DNA of 64,000 bases from JABDBE01 sp049585795 (GTDB lineage: Bacteria > Acidobacteriota > Terriglobia > Terriglobales > Acidobacteriaceae), in NCBI GenBank assembly GCA_049585795.1, contig JBAVAQ010000045.1, positions 57,236-121,235 on the forward strand, in the 5' to 3' direction. The notes below the pieces were generated by a model. That model did no database searches, was not told the origin of the DNA, and was given only the letters and a program-made list of their open reading frames with translations. The position numbers were made by a program, and so were the translations under genes. Positions 54,111-61,954 of the stretch are shown here, piece by piece; position 1 is the first letter of the stretch, and the number at the start of each line of letters is the position of its first letter.

Positions 54111-55877
54111 TCAGCGCGCAGGCCGCAAAGCCTTGAAATAATCCGTTATTGCCGCGATGCTAGCATCCTGAATTTGCCGTGTCGAGCGTTGAACGACCTC
54201 CACAGTACCTTCGGTAACTTTCTTTCCGACGGTAACACGAAAGGGTATGCCCACCAGGTCAGCATCTTTGAACTTCACCCCTGGCCGTTCGTCCCTGTCA
54301 TCTAGTAACACGTCAAAACCGGCGGCCTCTAGGCGGGTCGCGATGTCGGTAGCGGCCTTCAACAGAACCTCGTCCTTTACGTTGACGGGACAGACGACAA
54401 TTTCAAACGGCGCAATCGACGGCGGCAGCCAGAAGCCGTTTTCATCGTTGCTCTGCTCGATGGCCGCCGTCAGGATGCGCTCGATCCCAATCCCGTAACA
54501 GCCCATGATCACAGTCACTTCTTTGCCATTGCGGTCGAGAACCCTCGCGCCCATCGACTCCGAATACTTGTAACCCAGCTTGAAGATGTGGCCAATTTCG
54601 ACCGCGGTGTCGATGCGGAGGGGCGCCCCGCAGTTGGGGCAGGTTTCACCGGCCGTGACCGCACGCAGATCGGCATACGCGGTCGGCTGGAAGTTGTGCC
54701 CCGGAGTCACGTTTTTCAGGTGATAGTCTTCTTTGTTTGCGCCGGAGATCAGATTCTTGCGACCTTCCAAAGCCTTATCGACGAGCAACAAAGGACGGTC
54801 CCCATCTTTGATGTCTTTGGCCCACTCGACGCCTATCGGCCCCAGGAATCCCGCTGGCGAACGGAAGAGCTGCTTGATTTCGTCCTCCTGCATGGGTCGA
54901 GTTTGTTTGCCGCCCACTGCGGCGGCAAACTTCGCCTCATTAAGTTGGTGATCGCCGCGCATGAGAACGACGATGGCACGCAGCTTGGGCTTGCCCGTTT
55001 TCGCCTCTTTTTCTTCCGCCATGTAGGCCAGCGTCTTGATCTTATTTCTTGGAGAAACGCCAAGAAATCGCGCGACATCCTCAATTGTCTTCATCCCAGG
55101 GGTATGAACTTCGAGCGGCTCGCCGCCCCCTTCGAGCGTCAAATCCTCCACGCCTGCGAGCTTCGAACTCGCTTTCTCCATGTTCGCCGCGTAGTTGCAT
55201 TCCTCGCAGCTGACGATCAGGTCTTCCCCGGCCGGCGTCCGCACCATGAACTCATGCGATTCCTTGCCGCCCATCGCACCCGAATCCGCCTCAACCACCA
55301 TGTACTTGAGCCCGCACCGGTCAAAGATTCGGCAATAAGCCTCGTAGTGTTTCTTGTAGGAAACATCGAGCCCGGCGGCATCGATGTCGAACGAATACGA
55401 ATCCTTCATGATGAACTGCCGCACCCGTAAAAGCCCGGATCTGGGCCGCGGCTCATCGCGAAACTTGGATTGAATCTGATACCAGATTTGCGGCAACTGC
55501 TTGTAGCTGCGCAGCTCTTTGCTGGCGATGTCGGTCATGACTTCCTCTTCCGTCATGCCGAGGCAAAGATCAGCCCCCTTGCGGTCTTTCAGGCGAAACA
55601 AATTGTCGCCCATCAGCGCCCAGCGCCCGCTGGCCTCCCAAAGCTCGCGCGGATGCAGCGCCGGCAAATAAAACTCCTGCCCGATCTTGTCCATCTCCTC
55701 GCGGACAATGCCCATGATCTTGTTGAACGACCGGTTTCCCAAAAAAAGATAGGAGTAAATCCCGGCCGCGAGCTGCCGAATGTACCCGGCCCGGACCAAA
55801 AGTTTGTGGCTCGCGACTTCAGCGTCCGCAGGCGCCTCGCGCAGCGTAGGAATAAACAGTTGAGACCAGCGATGCAT
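54111..55877 (-). CDS. proS: prolyl-tRNA synthetase
   Basis: A 588-residue class II synthetase of the long bacterial type. Motif 1 is around LFLGNRSFNKIMGIVREEMD; motif 2 includes SKFRDEPRPRSGLLRVRQFIMKDSYSFD; motif 3 is CYGIGIERILTAAIEQ. Between motifs 2 and 3 lies the YbaK-like editing insert (about 225-400) that hydrolyses Ala-tRNA(Pro). The C-terminal anticodon domain ends with YFKALRPAR. ATG start, good length match. Confidence 0.96.
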   Translation of the reverse strand: MHRWSQLFIPTLREAPADAEVASHKLLVRAGYIRQLAAGIYSYLFLGNRSFNKIMGIVREEMDKIGQEFYLPALHPRELWEASGRWALMGDNLFRLKDRKGADLCLGMTEEEVMTDIASKELRSYKQLPQIWYQIQSKFRDEPRPRSGLLRVRQFIMKDSYSFDIDAAGLDVSYKKHYEAYCRIFDRCGLKYMVVEADSGAMGGKESHEFMVRTPAGEDLIVSCEECNYAANMEKASSKLAGVEDLTLEGGGEPLEVHTPGMKTIEDVARFLGVSPRNKIKTLAYMAEEKEAKTGKPKLRAIVVLMRGDHQLNEAKFAAAVGGKQTRPMQEDEIKQLFRSPAGFLGPIGVEWAKDIKDGDRPLLLVDKALEGRKNLISGANKEDYHLKNVTPGHNFQPTAYADLRAVTAGETCPNCGAPLRIDTAVEIGHIFKLGYKYSESMGARVLDRNGKEVTVIMGCYGIGIERILTAAIEQSNDENGFWLPPSIAPFEIVVCPVNVKDEVLLKAATDIATRLEAAGFDVLLDDRDERPGVKFKDADLVGIPFRVTVGKKVTEGTVEVVQRSTRQIQDASIAAITDYFKALRPAR

Positions 55878-55940
55878 AGTTAAGAATCCTAAGCAGCAAG
55901 GGAATTGGCTATTGTAAATGATCGCGTGAGAGTGACGTGT

Positions 55941-55980
55941 GGACAGCCGCCCCCGGCTGTCCAGTCGAGCAAAGTTCGGC
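55941..55980. repeat. double-hairpin REP-like element, intergenic copy
   Basis: First hairpin GGACAGCC-GCCCCC-GGCTGTCC is intact and identical to that in lhr. The second (GTCGAGC ... GTTCGGC) has two arm substitutions. The flanks TGACG upstream and CGG-CC downstream are also shared with the lhr copy. Confidence 0.8.
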
Positions 55981-56027
55981 GGACCTTTAACTCGCCCTTA
56001 TCGCCAGGATAGAATCGGCCTCAATCC

Positions 56028-56165
56028 AATGCCGCAATCGTCCCCGCTCTGCCCGGCTGCGTCACGCATGGGCGCACATTGCTGGAGGTTCGGAAGATGG
56101 CGAAGGACGCAGTAGCTGGCTACATCGGAAGCCTAAAGAAGCACCAAGAGCCTGCGCCTGCTTAA
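56028..56165 (+). pseudogene. 3' remnant of a hicB-type antitoxin gene
   Basis: The frame reads AAIVPALPGCVTHGRTLLEV, then an amphipathic segment MAKDAVAGYIGSLKKHQEP and TAA. This matches the C-terminal half of HicB antitoxins (LPGCVTxG, then AxxAIxxYLESLxxxGE). The N-terminal half is missing: an in-frame stop precedes it and a REP element lies just upstream. No hicA toxin gene is nearby. The stop overlaps that of the small convergent gene. Confidence 0.6.
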
Positions 56166-56371
56166 CCCGCCAACTGCTTCAGAATCTCTTTCCCCAACTT
56201 CTGCGTCTCGCCGAAAAACTTCTGATATTCAATGAACATCCGGTTGAGTTCGAGAGACTTGTCCGGCCCCGGATGCTTGCGCAGAATCATGTCGCGCACA
56301 TGGACCGGGTTAGGCAGGGTTGCGTCTTCCGTAAGTTCTTCCAGCGCCGTATTAGGATCGTAGTGATACAT
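56162..56371 (-). CDS. small conserved-looking protein, unknown
   Basis: 69 residues, MYHYDPNTALEELTEDATL..., with a helical C-terminal half (SLELNRMFIEYQKFFGETQKLGKEILKQL). It is acidic then amphipathic, with a convincing protein composition. It lies downstream of kdsD on the same strand, separated by a palindrome. No motif identified. Confidence 0.6.
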   Translation of the reverse strand: MYHYDPNTALEELTEDATLPNPVHVRDMILRKHPGPDKSLELNRMFIEYQKFFGETQKLGKEILKQLAG

Positions 56372-56384
56372 AGGATTGACTCAT

Positions 56385-56410
56385 TGTAGCGCCGGGACGA
56401 CGGCGCTACA
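56385..56410. repeat. REP-like palindrome overlapping the kdsD stop codon
   Basis: Perfect 10-bp stem TGTAGCGCCG / CGGCGCTACA with 6-nt loop. The TAG stop codon of kdsD (56406-56408) is part of the stem. It could also act as a transcript-end stabiliser. Confidence 0.65.
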
Positions 56411-57419
56411 TCATTTCAGTTCCCCAGAGGTCATGCAGATGAACAATTCCTTCAAGCTTCCCACTTCCATCCACGACCGCCAGCGACGTAATTTTCTTTT
56501 CTTCCATCAATGCGAGAGCGGTGGCGGCGAACTCATGCGCCGCGATCATCTTCGGATTTCGGGTCATACACTCGCCAGCGGTTAAATCCAGGACGTCTTT
56601 GCCGCGCTGTTCAAGCAATCGCCGCAGATCACCATCGCTGATCACGCCCACCAACTTTTCACGTTCGACCACGGCCGTCACGCCCAGTTTCTTGCGCGAC
56701 ATTTCGTAGATGACATCAGGCATCGTCGTGCGTGGCGTGACCCGAGGCACCGCCTCCCCAGTGTGCATGAGCGATTCCACTCGTGCCAGCCGCTTGCCCA
56801 GCTTGCCTCCAGGATGCAGGTTGGCGAAATCCTCTTCTTTGAAGCCGCGCTTCTCCGCCAGCGTCATCGCCAGCGCATCACCCAGAGCCAGCATGCAGGT
56901 GGTAGACGCGGTCGGGGCAAGCCCGAGAGAACATGCCTCCTCGGCCACCGAGCAATCGAGTGCAATGTCCGCAGCCTCCGCCAGAGTGGAGCGCCCAGCA
57001 CGTGTGGCGCGGGCGCCCCCGCCCACATCTCTCGAATAAATCTCGTCGCAAGTCAGTGCAATCAACGGCACCTGCAAACGTTTCAGCGTAGCTAGCAGCC
57101 GCAGAATTTCCTCGGTTTCGCCGCTGGCCGAGAGCGCTAAGACGAGGTCGCCGCGCACCACCATTCCTAAATCGCCGTGTACGGCTTCGACCGGATGCAT
57201 GAACAGCGCAGGTGTTGCGGTTGAATTCAGAGTTGCTGCGATTTTGCGGGCGATGATTCCACTCTTGCCCATGCCCGTAACAACGACCCGGCCGCTGCAA
57301 GCGTAAATCAATTCCACCGCGCGATTAAACGCCTCGGCCATGGGCCCCGCGATGCGATCGGCCAGGACGCGCAACGCCTCCGCCTCAATGCGCACCACGT
57401 TTTCGCCAATATGTTTCAT
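56406..57419 (-). CDS. kdsD: D-arabinose 5-phosphate isomerase (KpsF/GutQ family), with repeat-derived insertion
   Basis: 337 residues. It interconverts ribulose 5-phosphate and arabinose 5-phosphate, the first step to Kdo for LPS. The SIS domain (about 30-190) has VVVTGMGKSGIIARKIAATLNST and LALSASGETEEIL; tandem CBS domains follow (about 205-330). Residues about 127-143 (IYSRDVGGGARATRAGR) break the conserved run between ALTCDE and STLAEAADIALD and are encoded by a palindromic repeat, an in-frame insertion of about 51 nt on a surface loop after a beta strand. The other Kdo genes kdsC and kdsA lie within 5 kb. Confidence 0.94.
   Translation of the reverse strand: MKHIGENVVRIEAEALRVLADRIAGPMAEAFNRAVELIYACSGRVVVTGMGKSGIIARKIAATLNSTATPALFMHPVEAVHGDLGMVVRGDLVLALSASGETEEILRLLATLKRLQVPLIALTCDEIYSRDVGGGARATRAGRSTLAEAADIALDCSVAEEACSLGLAPTASTTCMLALGDALAMTLAEKRGFKEEDFANLHPGGKLGKRLARVESLMHTGEAVPRVTPRTTMPDVIYEMSRKKLGVTAVVEREKLVGVISDGDLRRLLEQRGKDVLDLTAGECMTRNPKMIAAHEFAATALALMEEKKITSLAVVDGSGKLEGIVHLHDLWGTEMM
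57003..57027. repeat. REP-like palindrome inside kdsD
   Basis: On the minus strand: TGTGG-GCGGG-GGCG-CCCGC-G-CCACA, a 10-bp stem with one bulged base. Its GTGGCGCGGGCG core is shared with the element in lhr at 46274-46296. Confidence 0.75.
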
Positions 57420-57559
57420 GAGAGAAAGAGGATGTTAGCACGCCGCGTGTACTGTACAGACGTTGCTTGCAACCTCTCGCGATCGCAACGTCTCGCGCGG
57501 GTGACCACCTAATTTTTGAGCGCGCGAGACCTAGCGAGCTACGTCTCTACAGACAACTT

Positions 57560-58711
57560 TCAGAAGTGATCGTCCATCTTCTGAACCCGTTCGGCGTGAT
57601 GCCCTAATCCAGCCAGACTCTTGGCTTGAATGGCGCGGTCCCACGGTCCCGCTTCCCAATTGTCTTTTCTCTTCTCAGGATGAATCCATGGAGGCAGCGT
57701 GACGAGCAAATTGCGCGCCAGGGCAAGGGCGTAAGGCTCGTAGAGCGACCGCAAATGCGTCAGGGTCTCTTCAGACTTGGTCGTATCTTCAAAGCCCAAA
57801 CCGTGCTCCAGCAACGCTTGTCGAAGTTTCGTCAATTGCTCATCGTCAAACCGTTCGGGGGCGAGCGGATCGTATTGCGCATTCACGAGCTGGGCTAGGT
57901 CCACCATGGCATGGCGCGCCACGGAAAAAGTGAGCTTGGCCTGCGGCTTTGCGATGCCATCGATGCCCGCGGCGACCAGCGCCGTGGTATCGAGCATCAT
58001 GGTGAGTGCGCCCAGCCACGATTGATTAATGTGCTGGGAGCGAAAGAAACTCAGCGGCGGATAAGAAATGTGGCTCTCCAACAGTTCAGCCGCCCAGTGT
58101 TCCCACTCGCGAAAGATATCGTCCAGCTGTGGGCATTTCCCAAACCGTATCAACAATTCCGCGGCCGTTGGCGGTGAACCCGCGCGCGCGTCCAACAAAG
58201 AGATTTCGATCTCGCGTCTCGAAAACGACGAATAAATAGTGGGCAGGTATCCGATGACCGTGCCTAGAAAGCCAAAGCCCATGCCGGCTTCGAGCACTGC
58301 CAGCACGCGGGCAAAAGTCGACGTCGGAATAATGTCGCCGTAACCGAGCGTGAAGAAAGTCGAGCCACTCAGGTAGACCACCCGGCCGAACGTAACCGGC
58401 TCGTTCGCCAGCATGACATGCTCGCCCGCGCCGTATTGCAGCAAGGCGAAGCCGAAGATCAAACCGCTTGCCCACAAAGCGAGCAGGAAAAGCAGCGACA
58501 GCGGTCCGAAGTAGCCGAGAAAATTTTCGCGGCGGCTCGGCGACTTGATGTGGCCGGTAATCTTGCGCCACGGCTTCCACGTATTGCGATAGAACCAAAC
58601 CGTGATGCGAAATTTGCGTCGCACCCGTCGCGGCAGGACAACCGTCTCAAACGCGTCCAACAGGACCGCGAGAATTACAACGATGCCGGCTATGGTGGCG
58701 AAAATGAACAT
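57560..58711 (-). CDS. potassium channel family protein
   Basis: 383 residues. N-terminal membrane helix (2-20), then a basic linker, two further helices (about 70-95 and 145-170) flanking a pore loop with the selectivity filter TLGYGDIIP. The cytoplasmic C-terminal domain (about 185-383) is helical and not a recognisable RCK/TrkA-N. It resembles two-TM ion-channel proteins rather than a Kef transporter. It probably conducts K+; gating ligand unknown. It is 92 bp from the divergent HugZ-like gene. Confidence 0.88.
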   Translation of the reverse strand: MFIFATIAGIVVILAVLLDAFETVVLPRRVRRKFRITVWFYRNTWKPWRKITGHIKSPSRRENFLGYFGPLSLLFLLALWASGLIFGFALLQYGAGEHVMLANEPVTFGRVVYLSGSTFFTLGYGDIIPTSTFARVLAVLEAGMGFGFLGTVIGYLPTIYSSFSRREIEISLLDARAGSPPTAAELLIRFGKCPQLDDIFREWEHWAAELLESHISYPPLSFFRSQHINQSWLGALTMMLDTTALVAAGIDGIAKPQAKLTFSVARHAMVDLAQLVNAQYDPLAPERFDDEQLTKLRQALLEHGLGFEDTTKSEETLTHLRSLYEPYALALARNLLVTLPPWIHPEKRKDNWEAGPWDRAIQAKSLAGLGHHAERVQKMDDHF

Positions 58712-58797
58712 TCGAAGTTGGTCGTCGCGAAAATGGTAGCAGATTTCGAGAATTCCTCAGCCTTCATGCGATTATGTAAGGAGCCAGGAGATTCATA

Positions 58798-59592
58798 ATG
58801 ACTTCTTCATCGATCGGAAAACATGCAGGGGGCGGCCCAGCCACGGCACAACCTTCGGTCCCCGAACCTTCGTTCCCCGAGCGAGCGCGCACCCTGATGT
58901 ACCTGGGCCGCATCGGCAGCCTCTCGACACTGTCGCGAAAACAGCCGGGCTTCCCGTTTGGATCCGTCATGCCCTACGGACTGGACGACCGCGGGCGGCC
59001 CATTTTTCTCATCAGCACCATGGCCATGCACACGCAAAACTTGCAAGCCGACCCACGCGCCGGCCTGCTCGTGACCCAGGGCGATGCCAGCGGTGATCCG
59101 CTTGGAGCATCGAGGGTCACATTGGTGGGGAATGCGCTGCCACTACCAAAATCAGACGTGCCGGCAGCGAGACAGCTCTACCTGCAGCGCTACGACAACA
59201 GCAAGTATTGGGTCGACTTCGAAGATTTCTCTTTCTATCGCATGGACGTAGTCGATGTTTATTACGTGGGAGGCTTCGGCGTCATGGGCTGGGTGTCTGC
59301 CTCGGAATACGACCGCGCGCAACCCGATCCCCTGGCAGACGCGACCGGCGAAATCATCGAGCACATGAACGCTGATCACAGAGACGCGCTGATTCTCATT
59401 GCCCGAGCGTTTGCTGGCATCGACTCGCAGGAAGCCGCGATGACCTCCGTTGACCGCCTCGGCTTTCAGGTGCGTTTGAAAACCCCGGATGGCATGCGCG
59501 GCACTCGCGTCGCATTCTTGCGGGAGGTGCATAATCCGAAGGAAGCGAGAGACGTCCTGGTGGAGATGGTGCAGCAGGCGCGTCAACGGTGA
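58798..59592 (+). CDS. HugZ-like pyridoxamine-phosphate-oxidase-fold protein with DUF2470 domain
   Basis: 264 residues. A split-barrel FMN/heme-binding domain (about 25-165; RTLMYLGRIGSLSTLS, PFGSVMPYGLDDRGRPIFL) is followed by a C-terminal DUF2470 domain (about 180-262) with EIIEHMNADHRDAL, the HMNxDH motif that binds heme in HugZ heme oxygenases. Function could be heme degradation or flavin-dependent reduction. ATG with GGAG about 8 nt upstream. Confidence 0.88.
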   Translation: MTSSSIGKHAGGGPATAQPSVPEPSFPERARTLMYLGRIGSLSTLSRKQPGFPFGSVMPYGLDDRGRPIFLISTMAMHTQNLQADPRAGLLVTQGDASGDPLGASRVTLVGNALPLPKSDVPAARQLYLQRYDNSKYWVDFEDFSFYRMDVVDVYYVGGFGVMGWVSASEYDRAQPDPLADATGEIIEHMNADHRDALILIARAFAGIDSQEAAMTSVDRLGFQVRLKTPDGMRGTRVAFLREVHNPKEARDVLVEMVQQARQR

Positions 59593-59663
59593 ACGTTCGT
59601 CGGTTGCGCAATCGATCAGGCTATAACAGACAAATTCTTTAATTCTTTTCCAGGAGACTTTCT

Positions 59664-60221
59664 TTGGCTCGTGCTCTCAAAATATCTCCCGCACTCAAAA
59701 AGCGCGCCGCACAAATCAGCGTCATTCTCATGGACGTAGACGGCACCATGACCGATGGCAGCGTGACCTTGCTCTCGCAAAACGACGGCACCGCCCTCGA
59801 AATCAAAACCTTTGACGCGCACGACGGCCAGGGCCTCACCCTCGCCCAAACCGCCGGTCTGCGCACCGGCTGCATTACCGGTCGCGAAAGCGCCGCGCTC
59901 CTGCGTCGCGCCCACGAAATGAAAATGGAATTTATCTACATGAAACAGCCAGTGAAGATGCCGGCCTATGAAGAAATCGTTCAAAAAGCTGGCGTTTCTG
60001 ATTCTGCGGTCGCGTTTATCGGCGACGATCTTCCGGATATCCCCTTACTCCGCCGCGTTGGCCTCGCCGTTGCCGTGGGCGACGCCGTCCCCGAAGTAAA
60101 AAAGGTCGCGCACTACACAACCAAAGCTCTTGCCGGCCACGGCGCAATCCGCGAAGCCATCGAACTCGTTCTCAAGTCCAAAGGCATCTGGGAAGCGATG
60201 ATTGACAAAGCCCGCGCTTGA
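59664..60221 (+). CDS. kdsC: 3-deoxy-D-manno-octulosonate 8-phosphate phosphatase
   Basis: 185 residues of the HAD C0 subfamily, removing phosphate from Kdo-8-P. The nucleophile and acid are in MDVDGTMTDG, motif II in TGRES, and motif III/IV in GDDLPDIPLLRRVGLAVAVGDA. No cap domain, as expected for KdsC tetramers. The start is TTG, 8 nt after AGGAGA. It shares the locus with kdsD and kdsA although all three have separate transcription units. Confidence 0.94.
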   Translation: MARALKISPALKKRAAQISVILMDVDGTMTDGSVTLLSQNDGTALEIKTFDAHDGQGLTLAQTAGLRTGCITGRESAALLRRAHEMKMEFIYMKQPVKMPAYEEIVQKAGVSDSAVAFIGDDLPDIPLLRRVGLAVAVGDAVPEVKKVAHYTTKALAGHGAIREAIELVLKSKGIWEAMIDKARA

Positions 60222-60308
60222 GGCATTTCTCGGCTTGCGCGCTTGGACTGTCTCGTAAGGCTAGAGCCTGTGGTGAAAGTCGAATCTCCGCGGCTGGAGC
60301 TTTGAAAG

Positions 60309-60328
60309 GGCGCGGCTTCAGCCGCGCC
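60309..60328. repeat. REP-like palindrome (GGCGCGGC type)
   Basis: Perfect 8-bp stem GGCGCGGC / GCCGCGCC with TTCA loop, about 90 bp after kdsC. No T-run. Confidence 0.6.
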
Positions 60329-60360
60329 GTACGTGGTCGTGCCCCGGAACGTCGAAGGAC

Positions 60361-60453
60361 GTAGAAGAAATCGTAGCCAAATACAGCGGCGATTCGAGAT
60401 ATGCAGCCTCGGAATCAGCCCCGATCAAAGTAAAGGGCTCCGGCGGAAAATAA
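60361..60453 (+). pseudogene. remnant of an Ig-like-domain repeat protein
   Basis: The frame VEEIVAKYSGDSRYAASESA, PIKVKGSGGK, stop. This matches the end of bacterial Ig-like repeats (xITAxYSGDSxYAASTSxPxxVxV), typical of acidobacterial surface proteins. No start codon or upstream homologous sequence. Confidence 0.45.
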
Positions 60454-60496
60454 ATTTACGAGACGCAACTCTAAATCGCAAAACAAAACGCCGTCA

Positions 60497-60552
60497 GTCA
60501 TCCTGAGGTAGCGGAGCCCTTGGCAAAGCCGAGGACTCCCAACGAAGGATCT
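60497..60552 (-). repeat. 56-bp interspersed repeat, family C copy 2 (inverted)
   Basis: The reverse complement of this segment aligns end to end with 34861-34916 with few substitutions. Confidence 0.7.
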
Positions 60553-60713
60553 CTGTACTCGCCCCTTCGAGTTCTGTTTATGGCGGAGCCCACCCAAACT
60601 GCCACGGCAGAATCTCTCCTGTGGACGCCAGCCCCAATCCGATGTACTATCGCCGGAACCCGCGCCGTTCCTGCCCCCGGCATGCTGGAATCCCATCGTA
60701 GGAGAGGGTGCCG

Positions 60714-60887
60714 ATGACCCACGAACAGCTTTCCCAGGTGGCAAATCGCCTTCTCTTGTTCGCGCTTATTCTGGGGCTTGCTTCAACCGCCTCGGCCGAG
60801 TCGAAAGAGAGTGTGCTCTATAGCTTTCAGGGCATCCCAGATGGAGCGCCGCCCGGCGGGTGGCCCATCCTTCACGACAATCAATAA
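60714..60887 (+). pseudogene. truncated GloVer-repeat protein gene
   Basis: 57 codons: a normal ribosome binding site (TAGGAGAGG), signal peptide (LLLFALILGLASTASA) and the first half of a GloVer repeat (ESVLYSFQGIPDGAPPGG), then a stop just before a family A palindrome. Intact relatives at 3575-6106 and 37484-38767 show that at least 350 residues are missing. Confidence 0.7.
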
Positions 60888-60901
60888 AAGATTTGGGGTG
60901 C

Positions 60902-60932
60902 CCCGTCCTTTGCGCTTTTTGCAAAGGGCGGG
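60902..60932. repeat. REP-like palindrome, family A copy
   Basis: Arms CCCG-T-CCTTTGC and GCAAAGG-G-CGGG around a 7-nt loop, preceded by GGGGTGC. Same layout as at 37-71 and 63747-63778. It lies 15 bp after the stop of the truncated GloVer gene. Confidence 0.7.
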
Positions 60933-61037
60933 TGTGTGCGCAACGTCACATCCCTCGGGCAACCGTCAGCCTTAGAATTCCCTGATGCCGATGGGCCTAA
61001 CCGTGCCCTGATAAACCGTACTTTCGCCACCGGTTGG

Positions 61038-61886
61038 TTACGGCGTGGAATGCGCAGCCTGAAGTGCCCCGTGCACCGCCAGCAACTCTTTGAGGACGCC
61101 ACGTAGTTCCGTGGACGCGAGCGCGTTGGCGCTGTCGGACTTGGCTTCTTTGGGATTATCGTGGACTTCGAGGAAAACCCCATCCACGCCGGCTCCAACG
61201 GCCGCACGTGCCAATACCGGAATAAACTCGGGCTGCCCGCCGCTAGTCGCGGTTCCATCTTCGTCGCCGGGGGACGCTGAGGGCAACTGCACCGAATGAG
61301 TCGCGTCAAAAACTACCGGCGCGAATTTCCGCATGATGGCAAGCGACCGCATGTCGACAATCAGATTGTTGTAGCCGAAGCTCGATCCGCGCTCGGTGAG
61401 AAATACCCGATCGTTCCCCGCTGCGCGGCATTTCTCCACGGCATGCTTCATATCCCAGGGCGAAACGAATTGGCCTTTTTTGATATTCACTGCCCGCTCG
61501 CTCATGGCAACAGCGATGATGAGATCGGTTTGCCGGCAAAGAAAAGCCGGAATCTGCAGAACGTCTGCGACTTCGGCAACCCTGGGAACGTCCGCGGTCT
61601 CATGCACGTCAGTCAGCACCGGAACGTGCACTTCATCTTTAACTTTCTTCAGAATGCGCAAACCCTCGATCAGCCCCGGTCCGCGAAAGCTGCGCATCGA
61701 AGTGCGGTTGGCCTTGTCGTAAGAGGCCTTAAAGATAAACGGAACATTGAGCGACCGAGTCACGCCCTTGATCACTTCTGCCATGAATAAGGCGTGCTTC
61801 TCGCTCTCAATCACGCACGGCCCGGCAATGAGAAATAAATTGCCCGAGCCAATGCGGACACCCTCGACTTGAAAAGAAATACTCAT
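61038..61886 (-). CDS. kdsA: 3-deoxy-8-phosphooctulonate synthase
   Basis: 282 residues, TIM-barrel condensing phosphoenolpyruvate with arabinose 5-phosphate to Kdo-8-P. Signature segments: LIAGPCVIES, FKASYDKANRTS, LTDVHE, DILQIPAFLCRQTDL, VTERGSSFGYNNLIVDMRSL, FDATHSVQLPS and the C-terminal EVHDNP. FLTERGSS and the Cys-lacking PEP site details do not let me assign metal-dependent or metal-independent class. It is 68 bp downstream of pyrG, a pairing frequent in bacteria that supplies CTP for CMP-Kdo. Confidence 0.96.
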   Translation of the reverse strand: MSISFQVEGVRIGSGNLFLIAGPCVIESEKHALFMAEVIKGVTRSLNVPFIFKASYDKANRTSMRSFRGPGLIEGLRILKKVKDEVHVPVLTDVHETADVPRVAEVADVLQIPAFLCRQTDLIIAVAMSERAVNIKKGQFVSPWDMKHAVEKCRAAGNDRVFLTERGSSFGYNNLIVDMRSLAIMRKFAPVVFDATHSVQLPSASPGDEDGTATSGGQPEFIPVLARAAVGAGVDGVFLEVHDNPKEAKSDSANALASTELRGVLKELLAVHGALQAAHSTP

Positions 61887-61954
61887 ACGCTCAGGACGAG
61901 CCCCAGAAGCCTTCCTTTGTGTACCTTCGTGTCCTTAGTGGTTAACGCCTTTTC

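Larger units (their letters stand above)
60222..60713. other. degenerate intergenic region
   Basis: About 490 bp holding a REP hairpin (60309-60328), an Ig-like domain remnant (60361-60453) and a family C repeat (60497-60552), but no intact gene. Confidence 0.5.

Noticed and set aside
60309..60328. Rho-independent terminator after kdsC
   Set aside because: Strong stem but no T-run; its form fits the REP families better.
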